64,000 nucleotides of DNA from Amycolatopsis lexingtonensis (lineage in GTDB: Bacteria; Actinomycetota; Actinomycetes; Mycobacteriales; Pseudonocardiaceae). The position numbers and the translations under genes were made by a program. How positions within the stretch are numbered: position 1 is the first letter of the stretch; every line of letters begins with the position of its first letter. The stretch covers positions 10,051,001 through 10,115,000 of the forward strand of contig NZ_JADBEG010000001.1 in NCBI RefSeq assembly GCF_014873755.1. The letters run 5' to 3'. Of the stretch, positions 24,132-33,053 are shown one piece after another. The notes under the pieces were generated by a model that was given only the letters and a program-made list of their open reading frames with translations, did no database searches and had not been told where the DNA came from.

Positions 24132-27100
24132 ATGGCCAACGAGCAGAAACTCCGTGACTACCTCAAGTTCGTCACGGCCGATCTGAAGGACACCCGCGAC
24201 CGGCTCGCCGACGTCGAGGCCCGGGACCGGGAGCCCATCGCGATCGTGGCCATGAGCTGCCGCTACCCCGGCGGCGTCGGCTCGCCCGAGGACCTGTGGC
24301 AGCTGGTCGAATCCGGCACCGACGCGATCGGCGGCTTCCCGGCCGACCGCGGCTGGCCGGCCGGTTCGTTCCAGGGTGGATTCCTTTACGGCGCCGCCGA
24401 ATTCGACGCCGGGTTCTTCGGCATCTCGCCCCGCGAGGCCCTCGCCATGGACCCCCAGCAGCGGCTTTTGCTGGAGACGTCGTGGGAGCTGTTGGAACGG
24501 GCCGGGATCGCGCCGAAGTCGTTGAAGCGCAGCAGTACCGGGGTATTCGTCGGCGGGGCCGCGTCCGGCTACGGCGGTGACGCGGGCGGCGACGAGGAGG
24601 TCGCGGGCTACCTGCTCACCGGAACCGCGGGCAGCGTTCTGTCCGGCCGGCTGTCCTACCACCTCGGGTTGGAAGGCCCGTCGGTCACGATCGACTCGGC
24701 GTGCTCGTCGTCGCTGGTCGCCCTCCACCTCGCCGCACAGGCGTTGCGGCGCGGGGAATGCACGCTGGCGATCGCCGGTGGTGTCACGGTGATGGCCACC
24801 CCGGGCACGTTCGCCGAGTTCGACCGGCAGGGCGGTCTCGCGGCCGACGGGCGCTGCAAGGCGTTCTCCGACGCGGCCGACGGCACCGGCTGGGCCGAGG
24901 GCGTCGGCATGCTGCTGGTCGAGCGCCTGTCGGACGCGCGGCGCCTCGGCCACCCGGTCCTGGCGGTCTTGCGCGGCTCGGCAGTGAACTCCGACGGTGC
25001 GTCGAACGGCCTCACCGCCCCCAACGGCCCCTCCCAGCGCCGGGTGATCACCGCCGCCCTTGCGGCGGCGCGGCTGTCCACATCGGACGTCGACGTCGTC
25101 GAAGCCCACGGCACGGGCACCTCGCTCGGGGATCCGATCGAAGCGCAGGCGCTGCTCGAAACCTACGGCCAGGAGCGGGAAACGCCGCTCTGGCTGGGTT
25201 CGGTGAAGTCGAACATCGGGCACACGCAGTCGGCGTCCGGTGTCGCGGGCGTGATCAAGATGGTGATGGCGATGCGGCACGGCGTGCTGCCGCGCACGTT
25301 GCACGCCGACGAGCCGTCGTCCCAAGTGGACTGGTCTGCCGGCGCGGTACAACTGCTCACGTCGGCTCGCGAGTGGCCTTCCGATCGTCCGCGCCGGGCC
25401 GCGGTGTCGTCGTTCGGGATCTCCGGCACCAACGCCCACGTGATCCTGGAAGGAGTGGAGCCCGCCGAGCCGACCCCGACCGAGGTGACCGGCCCGGTCC
25501 CGTGGCTGGTCTCGGCCCGTGGCTCGGATGCCTTGCGTGCGCAGGCTGCGGCGTTGGTGCCTTTCGCGGACGCCGGCCTGCCGGACGTGGGGGCGGCACT
25601 GCTGACCGGCCGCACGGCTTTCGAGGACCGGGCTGTTGTGTTCGGTGCTTCGGCTGCGGAAATGCGGGCCGGACTCGAAGCCCTCGCGGCCGGTGGGAGT
25701 GCTCCGAACTCGGTGCGCGGCAGTGTCGTGCCGGGGGAGCTGGCGGTGTTGTTCACCGGCCAGGGCGCGCAGCGGGTCGGTATGGGTCAGGAACTCTACG
25801 AGCGCTTCCCGACCTACGCCGCGGCTTTCGACGAGATCCTCACCCACTTCGACCCGAAGCTCCGGGAGGCCTTCACCGACCCCGAGCTGCTGGACCGGAC
25901 CGAGTACACCCAGCCCGCGCTGTTCGCGGTCGAGGTAGCGCTCTTCCGTCTGGTCGAGTCGTTCGGCATCCGCCCGGCTTTCGTGGCCGGGCACTCGATC
26001 GGTGAAATCTCCGCCGCCCACGTAGCCGGAGTCCTGTCCCTCGAAGACGCTTGCCGCCTGGTCTCCGCGCGAGCCTCCCTGATGCAGGCTCTTCCGTCCG
26101 GCGGCGCGATGGTGTCCATCGCCGCCCCGGAGTCGGCCATCACCCTGACCGAGGGCGTCTCTGTCGCCGCGGTGAACGGCCCGGAGTCGGTGGTCATCTC
26201 CGGCGAGGAGGCCGCGGTCCTGGCCGTCGCAGCGCAGTTCCCCAAAACCAAGCGCCTCACCGTCAGCCACGCCTTCCACTCACCGCTGATGGACCCGATG
26301 CTCGAGGACTTCCGCGCCGTCGCCGAGTCCCTGGAGCACCGCTCCGCAGAGATACCGGTGATCTCGAATGTGAGCGGTGCTCTCGCGGAGCCGTTCACGG
26401 CGCACTACTGGGTGCGGCACGTCCGCGAGGCGGTCCGGTTTGCCGACGGCATCTCGACGTTGGAAGCCGCCGGTGTGGGCGTGTTCCTGGAGCTGGGGCC
26501 CGACGGCGTGCTCAGCGCGATGATCGACGGAACCGCGATCAGTGCTCTACGACGAGATCGCTCTGAAGAGAGAGCACTGCTCTCCGCGTTGGGCACTGTT
26601 CACGCCCACGGGGTCGACGTCGACTGGACCTCGTTCCTGCCCGCCGAAGCGCGCGCCGAGCTGCCGACCTACGCCTTCCAGCGTCAGCACTACTGGCTCA
26701 CCGGTGCGGCCGACGTGTCCACTGAGGACAAAGCGTTCTGGGCGGCGGTCGAGAGTGCGGATACGGGCGACCTCGCCGTCGCGCTCGGCCTCGAGCAGGA
26801 CCTCGCGGAGGCCGTCCGACCGGCGCTGTCCGCCTGGCGGCACCGCAGCCGCCGAGACCGCGTGATCGCGAACTGGCGGTACCGCGCTGAGTGGACCCCG
26901 ATCACCCCCGGCCCCGGAACGCCGGGGCGGTGGCTGCTGGTCGCCCCGGCGGGCGACGAAACCGCCGCCCGGCTGGGCGTCCTGCTCACCGGCGTCGTGC
27001 CACTGACCACCGCGGGGGAGTCCCGCGCCGCGCTGGCCGAACAGCTGCGCGAGGCCGGTGGGGACTGGACCGGCGTGCTGTCCGTCGGCGGCGACGTCGC

Positions 27101-30100
27101 CACGACCACGGCCCTCCTCCAAGCCCTCGGCGACGCCGGAATCCCCGCACCGCTGTGGTGCCTGACCACCGCGACACCGGACCAAGCCGGGATCTGGGGG
27201 CTCGGCCGCAGCGCTGCACTGGAGGTGCCCGAGCGCTGGGGCGGCCTCGTCGAACTCCCCGCCGAACTGGACGAACGCGCCGCCGAACGGCTCATCGCCG
27301 TGCTTGGTGGCGACGAAGACCAGGTGTCCATCCGCGCGTCCGGCGTCTTCGGGCGGCGGCTCGTGCCCGCCCCGGCCGGAGGCGCGCCGAACTGGCGGTG
27401 GCGTGGCACGGTCCTCGTCACCGGCGGTACCGGCGCGCTCGGCGCCCGCGTCGCCCGGTGGGCGGCGGCGAACGGCGCCGAGCGGCTCGTCCTGACCTCC
27501 CGCCGCGGCCCCGACGCCCCGGGCGCGGCCGAACTGGCCGCCGAGCTGACCGCGGCCGGCACCGCGACGACCGTCGAAGCCTGCGACGTCGCCGATCGGG
27601 ACGCCGTGGCCGCGCTCCTCGCGCGGATCCCCGATCTCCGCGCGGTGGTGCACACCGCGGGCGTGCTCGACGACGGCGTCCTCGACACGCTGACCCCGGA
27701 GCGCCTCGCGCGGGTCGAGGCGGCCAAGGTCGACGGCGCGCGCCACCTCGACGAACTGACCCACGACCTCGACGCCTTCGTGCTGTTCTCCGGGCTCGCC
27801 GGCACCCTCGGCGCGGCCGGGCAGGCCGGGTACGCCGCGGCCAACGCCCGGCTCGACGCGCTGGCCGAGACGCGCCGCGCCGCGGGGCGGCCCGCACTGG
27901 CCGTGGCCTGGGGACCGTGGGCGGGCGGCGGGATGGCGGACGACGGCGTCACCGCCCGCCTCGGCGCGGCGGGCCTCCGCCCGCTCGACCCGGACCTCGC
28001 GCTCACCGCGCTCGGCGGCGCACTGGCCGCCGGCGACACGGCGGTGGCGATCGCCGACGTCGACTGGCCGGTGTTCGGCGCGGCGTTCACCGCGGCCCGG
28101 CCGAGCCCGCTGCTCGCCGAGCTGGCGCCGCCCGCCGAGGCCCCCGTCGTCCTCGAATTCACCGCCGTCGGCGTGCTGAACCTCGTCCGCGAGCACGTCG
28201 CCGCGGTGTTGGGCCACGCTTCGGCTGCGGCGATCGACCGCGACCGCGCGTTCAGCGACCTCGGCTTCACGTCGTTGTCGGCGGTCGAACTCCGCAACCG
28301 GCTGCGCGCCGCCACCGGGCTCGACCTGCCCGCCACCCTGACCTACGACCACCCGGACCCGGCGACGCTCGCCAGGCACCTGCACGGCCTGCTCGCCGGT
28401 TCGGCTCCCGAACTGAGCACTTCGACCGCTGGCGCCGCGGGCGACGACGAGCCGATCGCGATCGTGGCGATGGCGTGCCGGTTCCCGGGCGAAGTCCGGT
28501 CGCCGGAAGACCTCTGGGACCTCGTCGCGCGCGGTGCCGACGCGCTGTCCGCGCCGCCTGCCGACCGCGGGTGGCCGAGTGGTCTCGCCGCCGTCCGGCC
28601 GGGCGGATTCCTCGACGGGGCCGCGGACTTCGACGCCGAACTCTTCGGCATCTCGCCCCGCGAGGCCCTCGCCATGGACCCGCAGCAGCGGCTGCTGCTG
28701 GAAACGTCGTGGGAGCTGTTCGAGCGCGCCGGCCTCGACCCGCGTTCGCTGCGCGGCGAACGGATCGGCGTCTTCGCCGGCACCAACGGCCAGGACTACC
28801 CGGCCCTGCTCACCGACGCGGGCGACGAGGTCGCCGGCTACGTCGGCACGGGCAACGCGGCAGCGGTCGTCTCCGGCCGGATCGCGTATTCGTTCGGACT
28901 GGAGGGCCCGGCGGTCACCGTGGACACGGCGTGCTCGTCGTCGCTGGTGGCGGTGCACTGGGCGCGGCAGGCGCTGCGGGCGGGCGAATGCTCGATGGCC
29001 ATCGCGGGCGGCGTCACGGTGATGTCGACCCCGGGCGCCTTCGTGGAGTTCGACCGGCAGGGCGGCTTGGCCCCGGACGGCCGCATCAAGGCGTTCGCCG
29101 ACGGCGCTGACGGCACCGGCTGGGGTGAGGGCGTCGGCCTGTTGCTGGTGGAGCGGTTGTCGGACGCACGGCGCAACGGGCACGAGATCTTGGCCGTGGT
29201 GCGGGGTTCGGCGGTCAATTCGGATGGTGCGTCGAACGGCTTGACGGCGCCGAACGGCCCGTCGCAGCAACGAGTGATCCGGGCTGCGCTAGCGGATGCC
29301 GGACTGGCCGCGTCCGAAGTGGACGCTGTCGAAGCGCACGGCACCGGCACGAAACTGGGCGACCCGATCGAAGCACAGGCGTTGTTGGCGACTTACGGCG
29401 TCGAGCGCGACGAGCCCCTGTGGTTGGGATCGGTGAAGTCCAATCTTGGGCACACGCAGGCCGCCGCGGGTGTCGCCGGGATCATCAAGATGGTCATGGC
29501 GATGCGCCACGGTGTGCTGCCGCAGACGTTGCACGTCGACGTGCCTTCGTCCCATGTGGACTGGACGGCCGGCGCGGTGGAACTGCTGACCGAGTCGCGG
29601 AAGTGGCCGTCGGACCGGCCGCGGCGGGCGGGTGTTTCGTCGTTCGGGATCTCGGGGACGAACGCGCACACGATCCTCGAGCAGGCGCCCGAGGAGGCGG
29701 TCGTCCACGACACCGCGCCGGTCGGGGTGCTGCCGGTGGTGGTTTCGGCGCGGACCGAGGCGGGCGTGCGTGCCCAGGCTCGCCGGTTGCTCGCCGCCGA
29801 ACGCGGCGCACTGCCGGATCTGGCCTTTTCCTTGGCGACCGGCCGTGCGGCCTTGCCGCGGCGGGCGGCCGTGCTCGCCGCCGACGACGCTGAGCTGGTC
29901 CGCGGGCTGACCGCGTTGGCGGACGGTGTGTCGGATCCTTCCGTCGTACGCGGGGACGCTGCGCCGGGCCCGTTCGCTGTGTTGTTCACCGGTCAGGGCG
30001 CGCAGCGGGTCGGGATGGGCCGCGGTCTCTACGAACGCTTCCCCGTCTACGCCGAAGCGTTCGACGCTGTCCTCGCCCACTTCGGCCCCGAGCTGCGCGA

Positions 30101-32882
30101 TGCCCTCGCCGATCCTGATCTGCTCGACCGCACGGAGTTCACCCAGCCCGCGTTGTTCGCGGTCGAGGTGGCTCTGTTCCGATTGGTCGAGTCCTTCGGT
30201 ATCAGCCCGGACTTCGTGGCGGGGCACTCGATCGGCGAAATCTCGGCCGCCCACGTCGCCGGCGTGCTGTCCCTTGTGGACGCTTGTCGACTGGTGAGCG
30301 CCCGTGCGTCGTTGATGCAGGCTCTTCCCGCAGGCGGCGCAATGGTCTCCATCGCCGCCCCTGAGTCCGAGATCGTCCTGACCGAGGGTGTCTCGATCGC
30401 GGCGGTCAACGGCCCGGAGTCGGTGGTCATCTCCGGCGAGGAAGCCGCGGTCCTAGCCATCGCGGCGCAGTTCCCGAAGACCAAGCGCCTGACGGTGAGC
30501 CACGCGTTCCACTCGCCGTTGATGGACCCGATGCTGGACGAGTTTCGTGCGGTCGCCGAGTCCCTGGAGCACCGCGCTGCGACGATACCGGTGATCTCGA
30601 ATGTGAGCGGTGCTCTTGCTGAGTCGTTCACTGCGGACTACTGGGTGCGGCACGTGCGGGAGGCGGTCCGGTTCGCCGACGGCATCTCGACGTTGGAAGC
30701 CGCCGGTGTGGGCGTGTTCCTGGAGCTGGGACCCGACGGCGTGCTCAGCGCGATGGTTCCGGGCACGGCCGTGGCGGCGCTGCGGCGGGACCGCGAGGAA
30801 ACGCGGACGTTCTTCACCGCGCTGGCCGGGCTGCACACCGCCGGCGTGCCGGTGGACTGGACCGCGCTACCCGGGCACCGGATTCCCTTGCCCACGTACG
30901 CTTTCCAGCGCGAACGGTTCTGGCCCGCCCCGGCCCCGCGTCCCGTCGGCGGCGAGGTCGACGCCCGGTTCTGGGCGGCGGTCGACCGCGCGGACGCGGC
31001 CGTTCTGTCGGCCGAGACCGGGGTGCCGGAATCGGACGTCGCGAAGGTGCTGCCGGCACTGGCGTCGTGGCGCCGGGAGCGGACCGAGACCGCGGAGACG
31101 GACTCCTGGCGCTACCGCGTGACGTGGGTCCCGGCCGCGGACCCGGCCCCGGCGACGCCGGGAAATCACGTGGCCGTGGCCGCTCCCGGCGCGGCCCGCC
31201 GCTGGGCGGACGCGCTGGGCGTCCCGGTCGTCGAGCCGGAGGAGATCGGCGGGGCCGACGGGGTGATCCTGATCGCGGCCCCGGGTGACGACGCCCTCGG
31301 CACCGCCACGACACTGGCCAGGTCCGACGTCGCAACGCCGTTGTGGTGCGTGACCCTCGGCGCGGTCGAGGCCACCGGCGACGACGTCCCCGGCGACCCC
31401 GCCCTGGCCGCACTCTGGGGCTTCGGGCGAGCGCTGGCCTTGGAGACCCCGGACCGCTGGGGTGGCCTGGTCGACGTGCCGCCGGTTCCCGACGAGCAGC
31501 AGGTCGCCCGTCTGTGGGGAATCATCACCGGCTCGACCGGCGAGGACCAGCTCGCACTCCGCCCCACCGGTGTCTTCGCCCGTCGCCTGGTCCGCGCCCC
31601 GCTGCCCACCCCGGCGCCGTCGTGGACACCTCGCGGGACCGTCCTCATCACAGGCGGCACCGGCGCACTGGGAACGGCCGTGGCCCGCTGGGCCGCCCGA
31701 GCCGGGGCCGAACACCTGGTCCTCTTGAGCCGGAGCGGCCTCGCCGCACCCGGTGCCGAAGCGCTCGCCGACGAACTGAGCGCGACCATCCTCGCCTGCG
31801 ACGTCGGCAACCGGGCCGACCTGGCCAGGACCCTCGAGCAGCTGCCGAAGATCACCGCCGTCGTGCACGCGGCCGGTGCCGGGCAAGCCACCGCCTTCGC
31901 CGACCTCGCCGACGCCGACTTCCACCGGATCCGGGAAGCCAAGGTCGCCGGCGCCCGGCACCTCGACGAACTCCTCGGCGACGACCTCGAAGCGTTCGTG
32001 CTCTTCTCGTCCATCGCCGGGGTCTGGGGCAGCGGCGGCCAAACCGCCTACGCCGCCGCGAACGCCGAACTCGACGCTCTCGCCAACCAGCGCCGGGCGC
32101 GGAACCGGGTGGCCACCTCCGTCGCCTGGGGCCCCTGGGCCGAGGGCGGGATGGCCGCCGACCCCGCCGCGCAAGAGCACTTGCGGCGACGCGGCCTGGC
32201 GACCCTCGCGCCGGAGAAAGCGATCGCCGCGCTGCGGCGGGCCGGGAACGAGAACGTCGTCGTCGCGGACGTCGACTGGGCGAAGTTCGTCCCGGCCTTC
32301 ACCGCCACACGCTCGAGCCGCCTGCTCGCCGACCTGCCCGAGGCGCGGGTCGACGAGCCGCCGTCGACCGTCGACCAGGGGGAGGGCTTCCGGGCGAAGC
32401 TCGCCGGGCTCGCGCCGGCCGATCAGCTCGCCGAACTGGTCGGCCTGATCCGGACCGAGGCCGCGCACGTTCTCGGCCACGCCACGACCGCCGCCGTCGA
32501 CCCCAAGCGGGCCTTCATCGAACTCGGGTTCGACTCGCTCACCGCTGTCGAACTGCGGGGCAGGCTCGCCGCGGAGACCGGCCTCGAACTGCCCGCCACG
32601 CTGGTGTTCAACCACCCCAACGCGACCGCGCTCGCCGAGCACCTGCGGGCGGAGCTGGGCGACGGCACCCCGAGCGTGCTGGCCGAGCTCGAGCGGCTGG
32701 AGACGGCGCTGGCCGGCGGCGAACCCGACCGGCTGACGCGCGGCGAGCTGACCGTGCGGCTGCAGGCCCTGCTGAGCCGGTACGCCGAACCGGCGGCCGT
32801 CCCGGCACCGGCGAACGGTCTCGAATTCGCCGACGACGACGCGCTTCTCGAATTCATCAACAATGACCTCGGGAAATTGTAG
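24132..32882 (+). CDS. Type I modular PKS, modules F and G (gene 3)
   Basis: A 2916-residue synthase adding two malonyl units. I place the start at ATG 24132 because the conserved docking segment (ANEQKLRDYLKFVTADL) begins there. A GTG at 24111 overlaps the stop of gene 2 (GTGA) in the same frame and would add seven residues, so coupled initiation there is possible. Domains: docking 1-32; KS 33-447 (Cys191), AT 537-820, KR 870-1270 (Tyr1234), ACP Ser1381; KS 1439-1853 (Cys1601), AT 1947-2240, KR 2275-2680, ACP Ser2802; docking tail 2845-2916 ending DDALLEFINNDLG. It is the shortest complete gene here and the last before the intrinsic terminator at 32901-32930. The first module has an atypical KS active-site context and an atypical ACP motif. 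Confidence 0.97.
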   Translation: MANEQKLRDYLKFVTADLKDTRDRLADVEARDREPIAIVAMSCRYPGGVGSPEDLWQLVESGTDAIGGFPADRGWPAGSFQGGFLYGAAEFDAGFFGISPREALAMDPQQRLLLETSWELLERAGIAPKSLKRSSTGVFVGGAASGYGGDAGGDEEVAGYLLTGTAGSVLSGRLSYHLGLEGPSVTIDSACSSSLVALHLAAQALRRGECTLAIAGGVTVMATPGTFAEFDRQGGLAADGRCKAFSDAADGTGWAEGVGMLLVERLSDARRLGHPVLAVLRGSAVNSDGASNGLTAPNGPSQRRVITAALAAARLSTSDVDVVEAHGTGTSLGDPIEAQALLETYGQERETPLWLGSVKSNIGHTQSASGVAGVIKMVMAMRHGVLPRTLHADEPSSQVDWSAGAVQLLTSAREWPSDRPRRAAVSSFGISGTNAHVILEGVEPAEPTPTEVTGPVPWLVSARGSDALRAQAAALVPFADAGLPDVGAALLTGRTAFEDRAVVFGASAAEMRAGLEALAAGGSAPNSVRGSVVPGELAVLFTGQGAQRVGMGQELYERFPTYAAAFDEILTHFDPKLREAFTDPELLDRTEYTQPALFAVEVALFRLVESFGIRPAFVAGHSIGEISAAHVAGVLSLEDACRLVSARASLMQALPSGGAMVSIAAPESAITLTEGVSVAAVNGPESVVISGEEAAVLAVAAQFPKTKRLTVSHAFHSPLMDPMLEDFRAVAESLEHRSAEIPVISNVSGALAEPFTAHYWVRHVREAVRFADGISTLEAAGVGVFLELGPDGVLSAMIDGTAISALRRDRSEERALLSALGTVHAHGVDVDWTSFLPAEARAELPTYAFQRQHYWLTGAADVSTEDKAFWAAVESADTGDLAVALGLEQDLAEAVRPALSAWRHRSRRDRVIANWRYRAEWTPITPGPGTPGRWLLVAPAGDETAARLGVLLTGVVPLTTAGESRAALAEQLREAGGDWTGVLSVGGDVATTTALLQALGDAGIPAPLWCLTTATPDQAGIWGLGRSAALEVPERWGGLVELPAELDERAAERLIAVLGGDEDQVSIRASGVFGRRLVPAPAGGAPNWRWRGTVLVTGGTGALGARVARWAAANGAERLVLTSRRGPDAPGAAELAAELTAAGTATTVEACDVADRDAVAALLARIPDLRAVVHTAGVLDDGVLDTLTPERLARVEAAKVDGARHLDELTHDLDAFVLFSGLAGTLGAAGQAGYAAANARLDALAETRRAAGRPALAVAWGPWAGGGMADDGVTARLGAAGLRPLDPDLALTALGGALAAGDTAVAIADVDWPVFGAAFTAARPSPLLAELAPPAEAPVVLEFTAVGVLNLVREHVAAVLGHASAAAIDRDRAFSDLGFTSLSAVELRNRLRAATGLDLPATLTYDHPDPATLARHLHGLLAGSAPELSTSTAGAAGDDEPIAIVAMACRFPGEVRSPEDLWDLVARGADALSAPPADRGWPSGLAAVRPGGFLDGAADFDAELFGISPREALAMDPQQRLLLETSWELFERAGLDPRSLRGERIGVFAGTNGQDYPALLTDAGDEVAGYVGTGNAAAVVSGRIAYSFGLEGPAVTVDTACSSSLVAVHWARQALRAGECSMAIAGGVTVMSTPGAFVEFDRQGGLAPDGRIKAFADGADGTGWGEGVGLLLVERLSDARRNGHEILAVVRGSAVNSDGASNGLTAPNGPSQQRVIRAALADAGLAASEVDAVEAHGTGTKLGDPIEAQALLATYGVERDEPLWLGSVKSNLGHTQAAAGVAGIIKMVMAMRHGVLPQTLHVDVPSSHVDWTAGAVELLTESRKWPSDRPRRAGVSSFGISGTNAHTILEQAPEEAVVHDTAPVGVLPVVVSARTEAGVRAQARRLLAAERGALPDLAFSLATGRAALPRRAAVLAADDAELVRGLTALADGVSDPSVVRGDAAPGPFAVLFTGQGAQRVGMGRGLYERFPVYAEAFDAVLAHFGPELRDALADPDLLDRTEFTQPALFAVEVALFRLVESFGISPDFVAGHSIGEISAAHVAGVLSLVDACRLVSARASLMQALPAGGAMVSIAAPESEIVLTEGVSIAAVNGPESVVISGEEAAVLAIAAQFPKTKRLTVSHAFHSPLMDPMLDEFRAVAESLEHRAATIPVISNVSGALAESFTADYWVRHVREAVRFADGISTLEAAGVGVFLELGPDGVLSAMVPGTAVAALRRDREETRTFFTALAGLHTAGVPVDWTALPGHRIPLPTYAFQRERFWPAPAPRPVGGEVDARFWAAVDRADAAVLSAETGVPESDVAKVLPALASWRRERTETAETDSWRYRVTWVPAADPAPATPGNHVAVAAPGAARRWADALGVPVVEPEEIGGADGVILIAAPGDDALGTATTLARSDVATPLWCVTLGAVEATGDDVPGDPALAALWGFGRALALETPDRWGGLVDVPPVPDEQQVARLWGIITGSTGEDQLALRPTGVFARRLVRAPLPTPAPSWTPRGTVLITGGTGALGTAVARWAARAGAEHLVLLSRSGLAAPGAEALADELSATILACDVGNRADLARTLEQLPKITAVVHAAGAGQATAFADLADADFHRIREAKVAGARHLDELLGDDLEAFVLFSSIAGVWGSGGQTAYAAANAELDALANQRRARNRVATSVAWGPWAEGGMAADPAAQEHLRRRGLATLAPEKAIAALRRAGNENVVVADVDWAKFVPAFTATRSSRLLADLPEARVDEPPSTVDQGEGFRAKLAGLAPADQLAELVGLIRTEAAHVLGHATTAAVDPKRAFIELGFDSLTAVELRGRLAAETGLELPATLVFNHPNATALAEHLRAELGDGTPSVLAELERLETALAGGEPDRLTRGELTVRLQALLSRYAEPAAVPAPANGLEFADDDALLEFINNDLGKL
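24228..28410 (+). other. PKS module F: KS-AT(malonyl)-KR(B)-ACP
   Basis: The KS active site reads SACSSS (Cys 24702-24704) instead of TACSSS, and the strand after it has FDRQGG instead of FSRQRG. AT with GHSIGE (25989) and HAFH (26268), malonyl. KR with LDD (27666-27674), Tyr 27831-27833 and no Trp, so this is the only B-type KR in a module without a DH; its hydroxyl should have opposite configuration to its neighbours. The ACP motif reads GFTSL (Ser 28272-28274), with Thr in place of the nearly invariant Asp before the phosphopantetheine serine. Confidence 0.92.
28443..32655 (+). other. PKS module G: KS-AT(malonyl)-KR(A)-ACP
   Basis: KS Cys 28932-28934, with the loop TNGQDY typical here of KSs taking beta-hydroxy chains. 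AT with GHSIGE (30222) and HAFH (30501-30512), malonyl. KR with TGGTGALG, no LDD, Trp 32025-32027 in VWGSGGQ and Tyr 32049-32051, A-type. ACP Ser 32535-32537 in GFDSL. Predicted outcome: a beta-hydroxyl; with E and F this yields three consecutive hydroxyls of A, B and A type. Confidence 0.94.
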
Positions 32883-32900
32883 AAGCAATTCCGAAAACGG

Positions 32901-32930
32901 AAACCCGTCCCCGGCAAGGGGGCGGGTTTT
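32901..32930 (+). terminator. Intrinsic terminator after gene 3
   Basis: A 12-bp stem (left arm 32901-32912, AAACCCGTCCCC; right arm 32918-32929) with one G-T wobble and a five-base loop GGCAA. The descending arm runs into TTTT at 32927-32930. It starts 19 bases after the stop codon of gene 3. This is the only convincing terminator in the window and suggests that transcription of genes 1-3 ends or is attenuated here. Confidence 0.85.
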
Positions 32931-32939
32931 CCCTGTGTA

Positions 32940-33053
32940 GGGGCCCCTTTAAGGGGCATCATTAGGGGTTGTAGGGCCAAAAAAGGTCCCATAGCCTGCA
33001 GATTGATCGGCGGGGTTCCGCAGTTCGCTGGAGAAAAGGCTGGTGGCTCTGAC
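32940..33053 (+). promoter_or_regulatory. Putative promoter/operator region upstream of gene 4
   Basis: This is the only substantial intergenic region, and it is visibly richer in A and T than its surroundings. It holds a 15-bp inverted repeat GCCCCTTTAAGGGGC (32943-32957, seven-base arms around one T). Four AGGG(G) repeats lie at about 32939, 32952, 32964 and 32973. A weak candidate promoter is TTGTAG (32969-32974), 17 bases, then TAGCCT (32992-32997), fitting the loose actinobacterial TANNNT form. GGTGG at 33042-33046 can serve as ribosome binding site for ATG 33054. The function is inferred from position and from the terminator just upstream. Confidence 0.4.

Noticed and set aside
33003..33053. 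Upstream TTG start for gene 4
   Set aside because: The 17 extra residues do not resemble a docking segment. ATG 33054 aligns with the N-termini of genes 3, 5 and 6 and has a closer purine-rich site.
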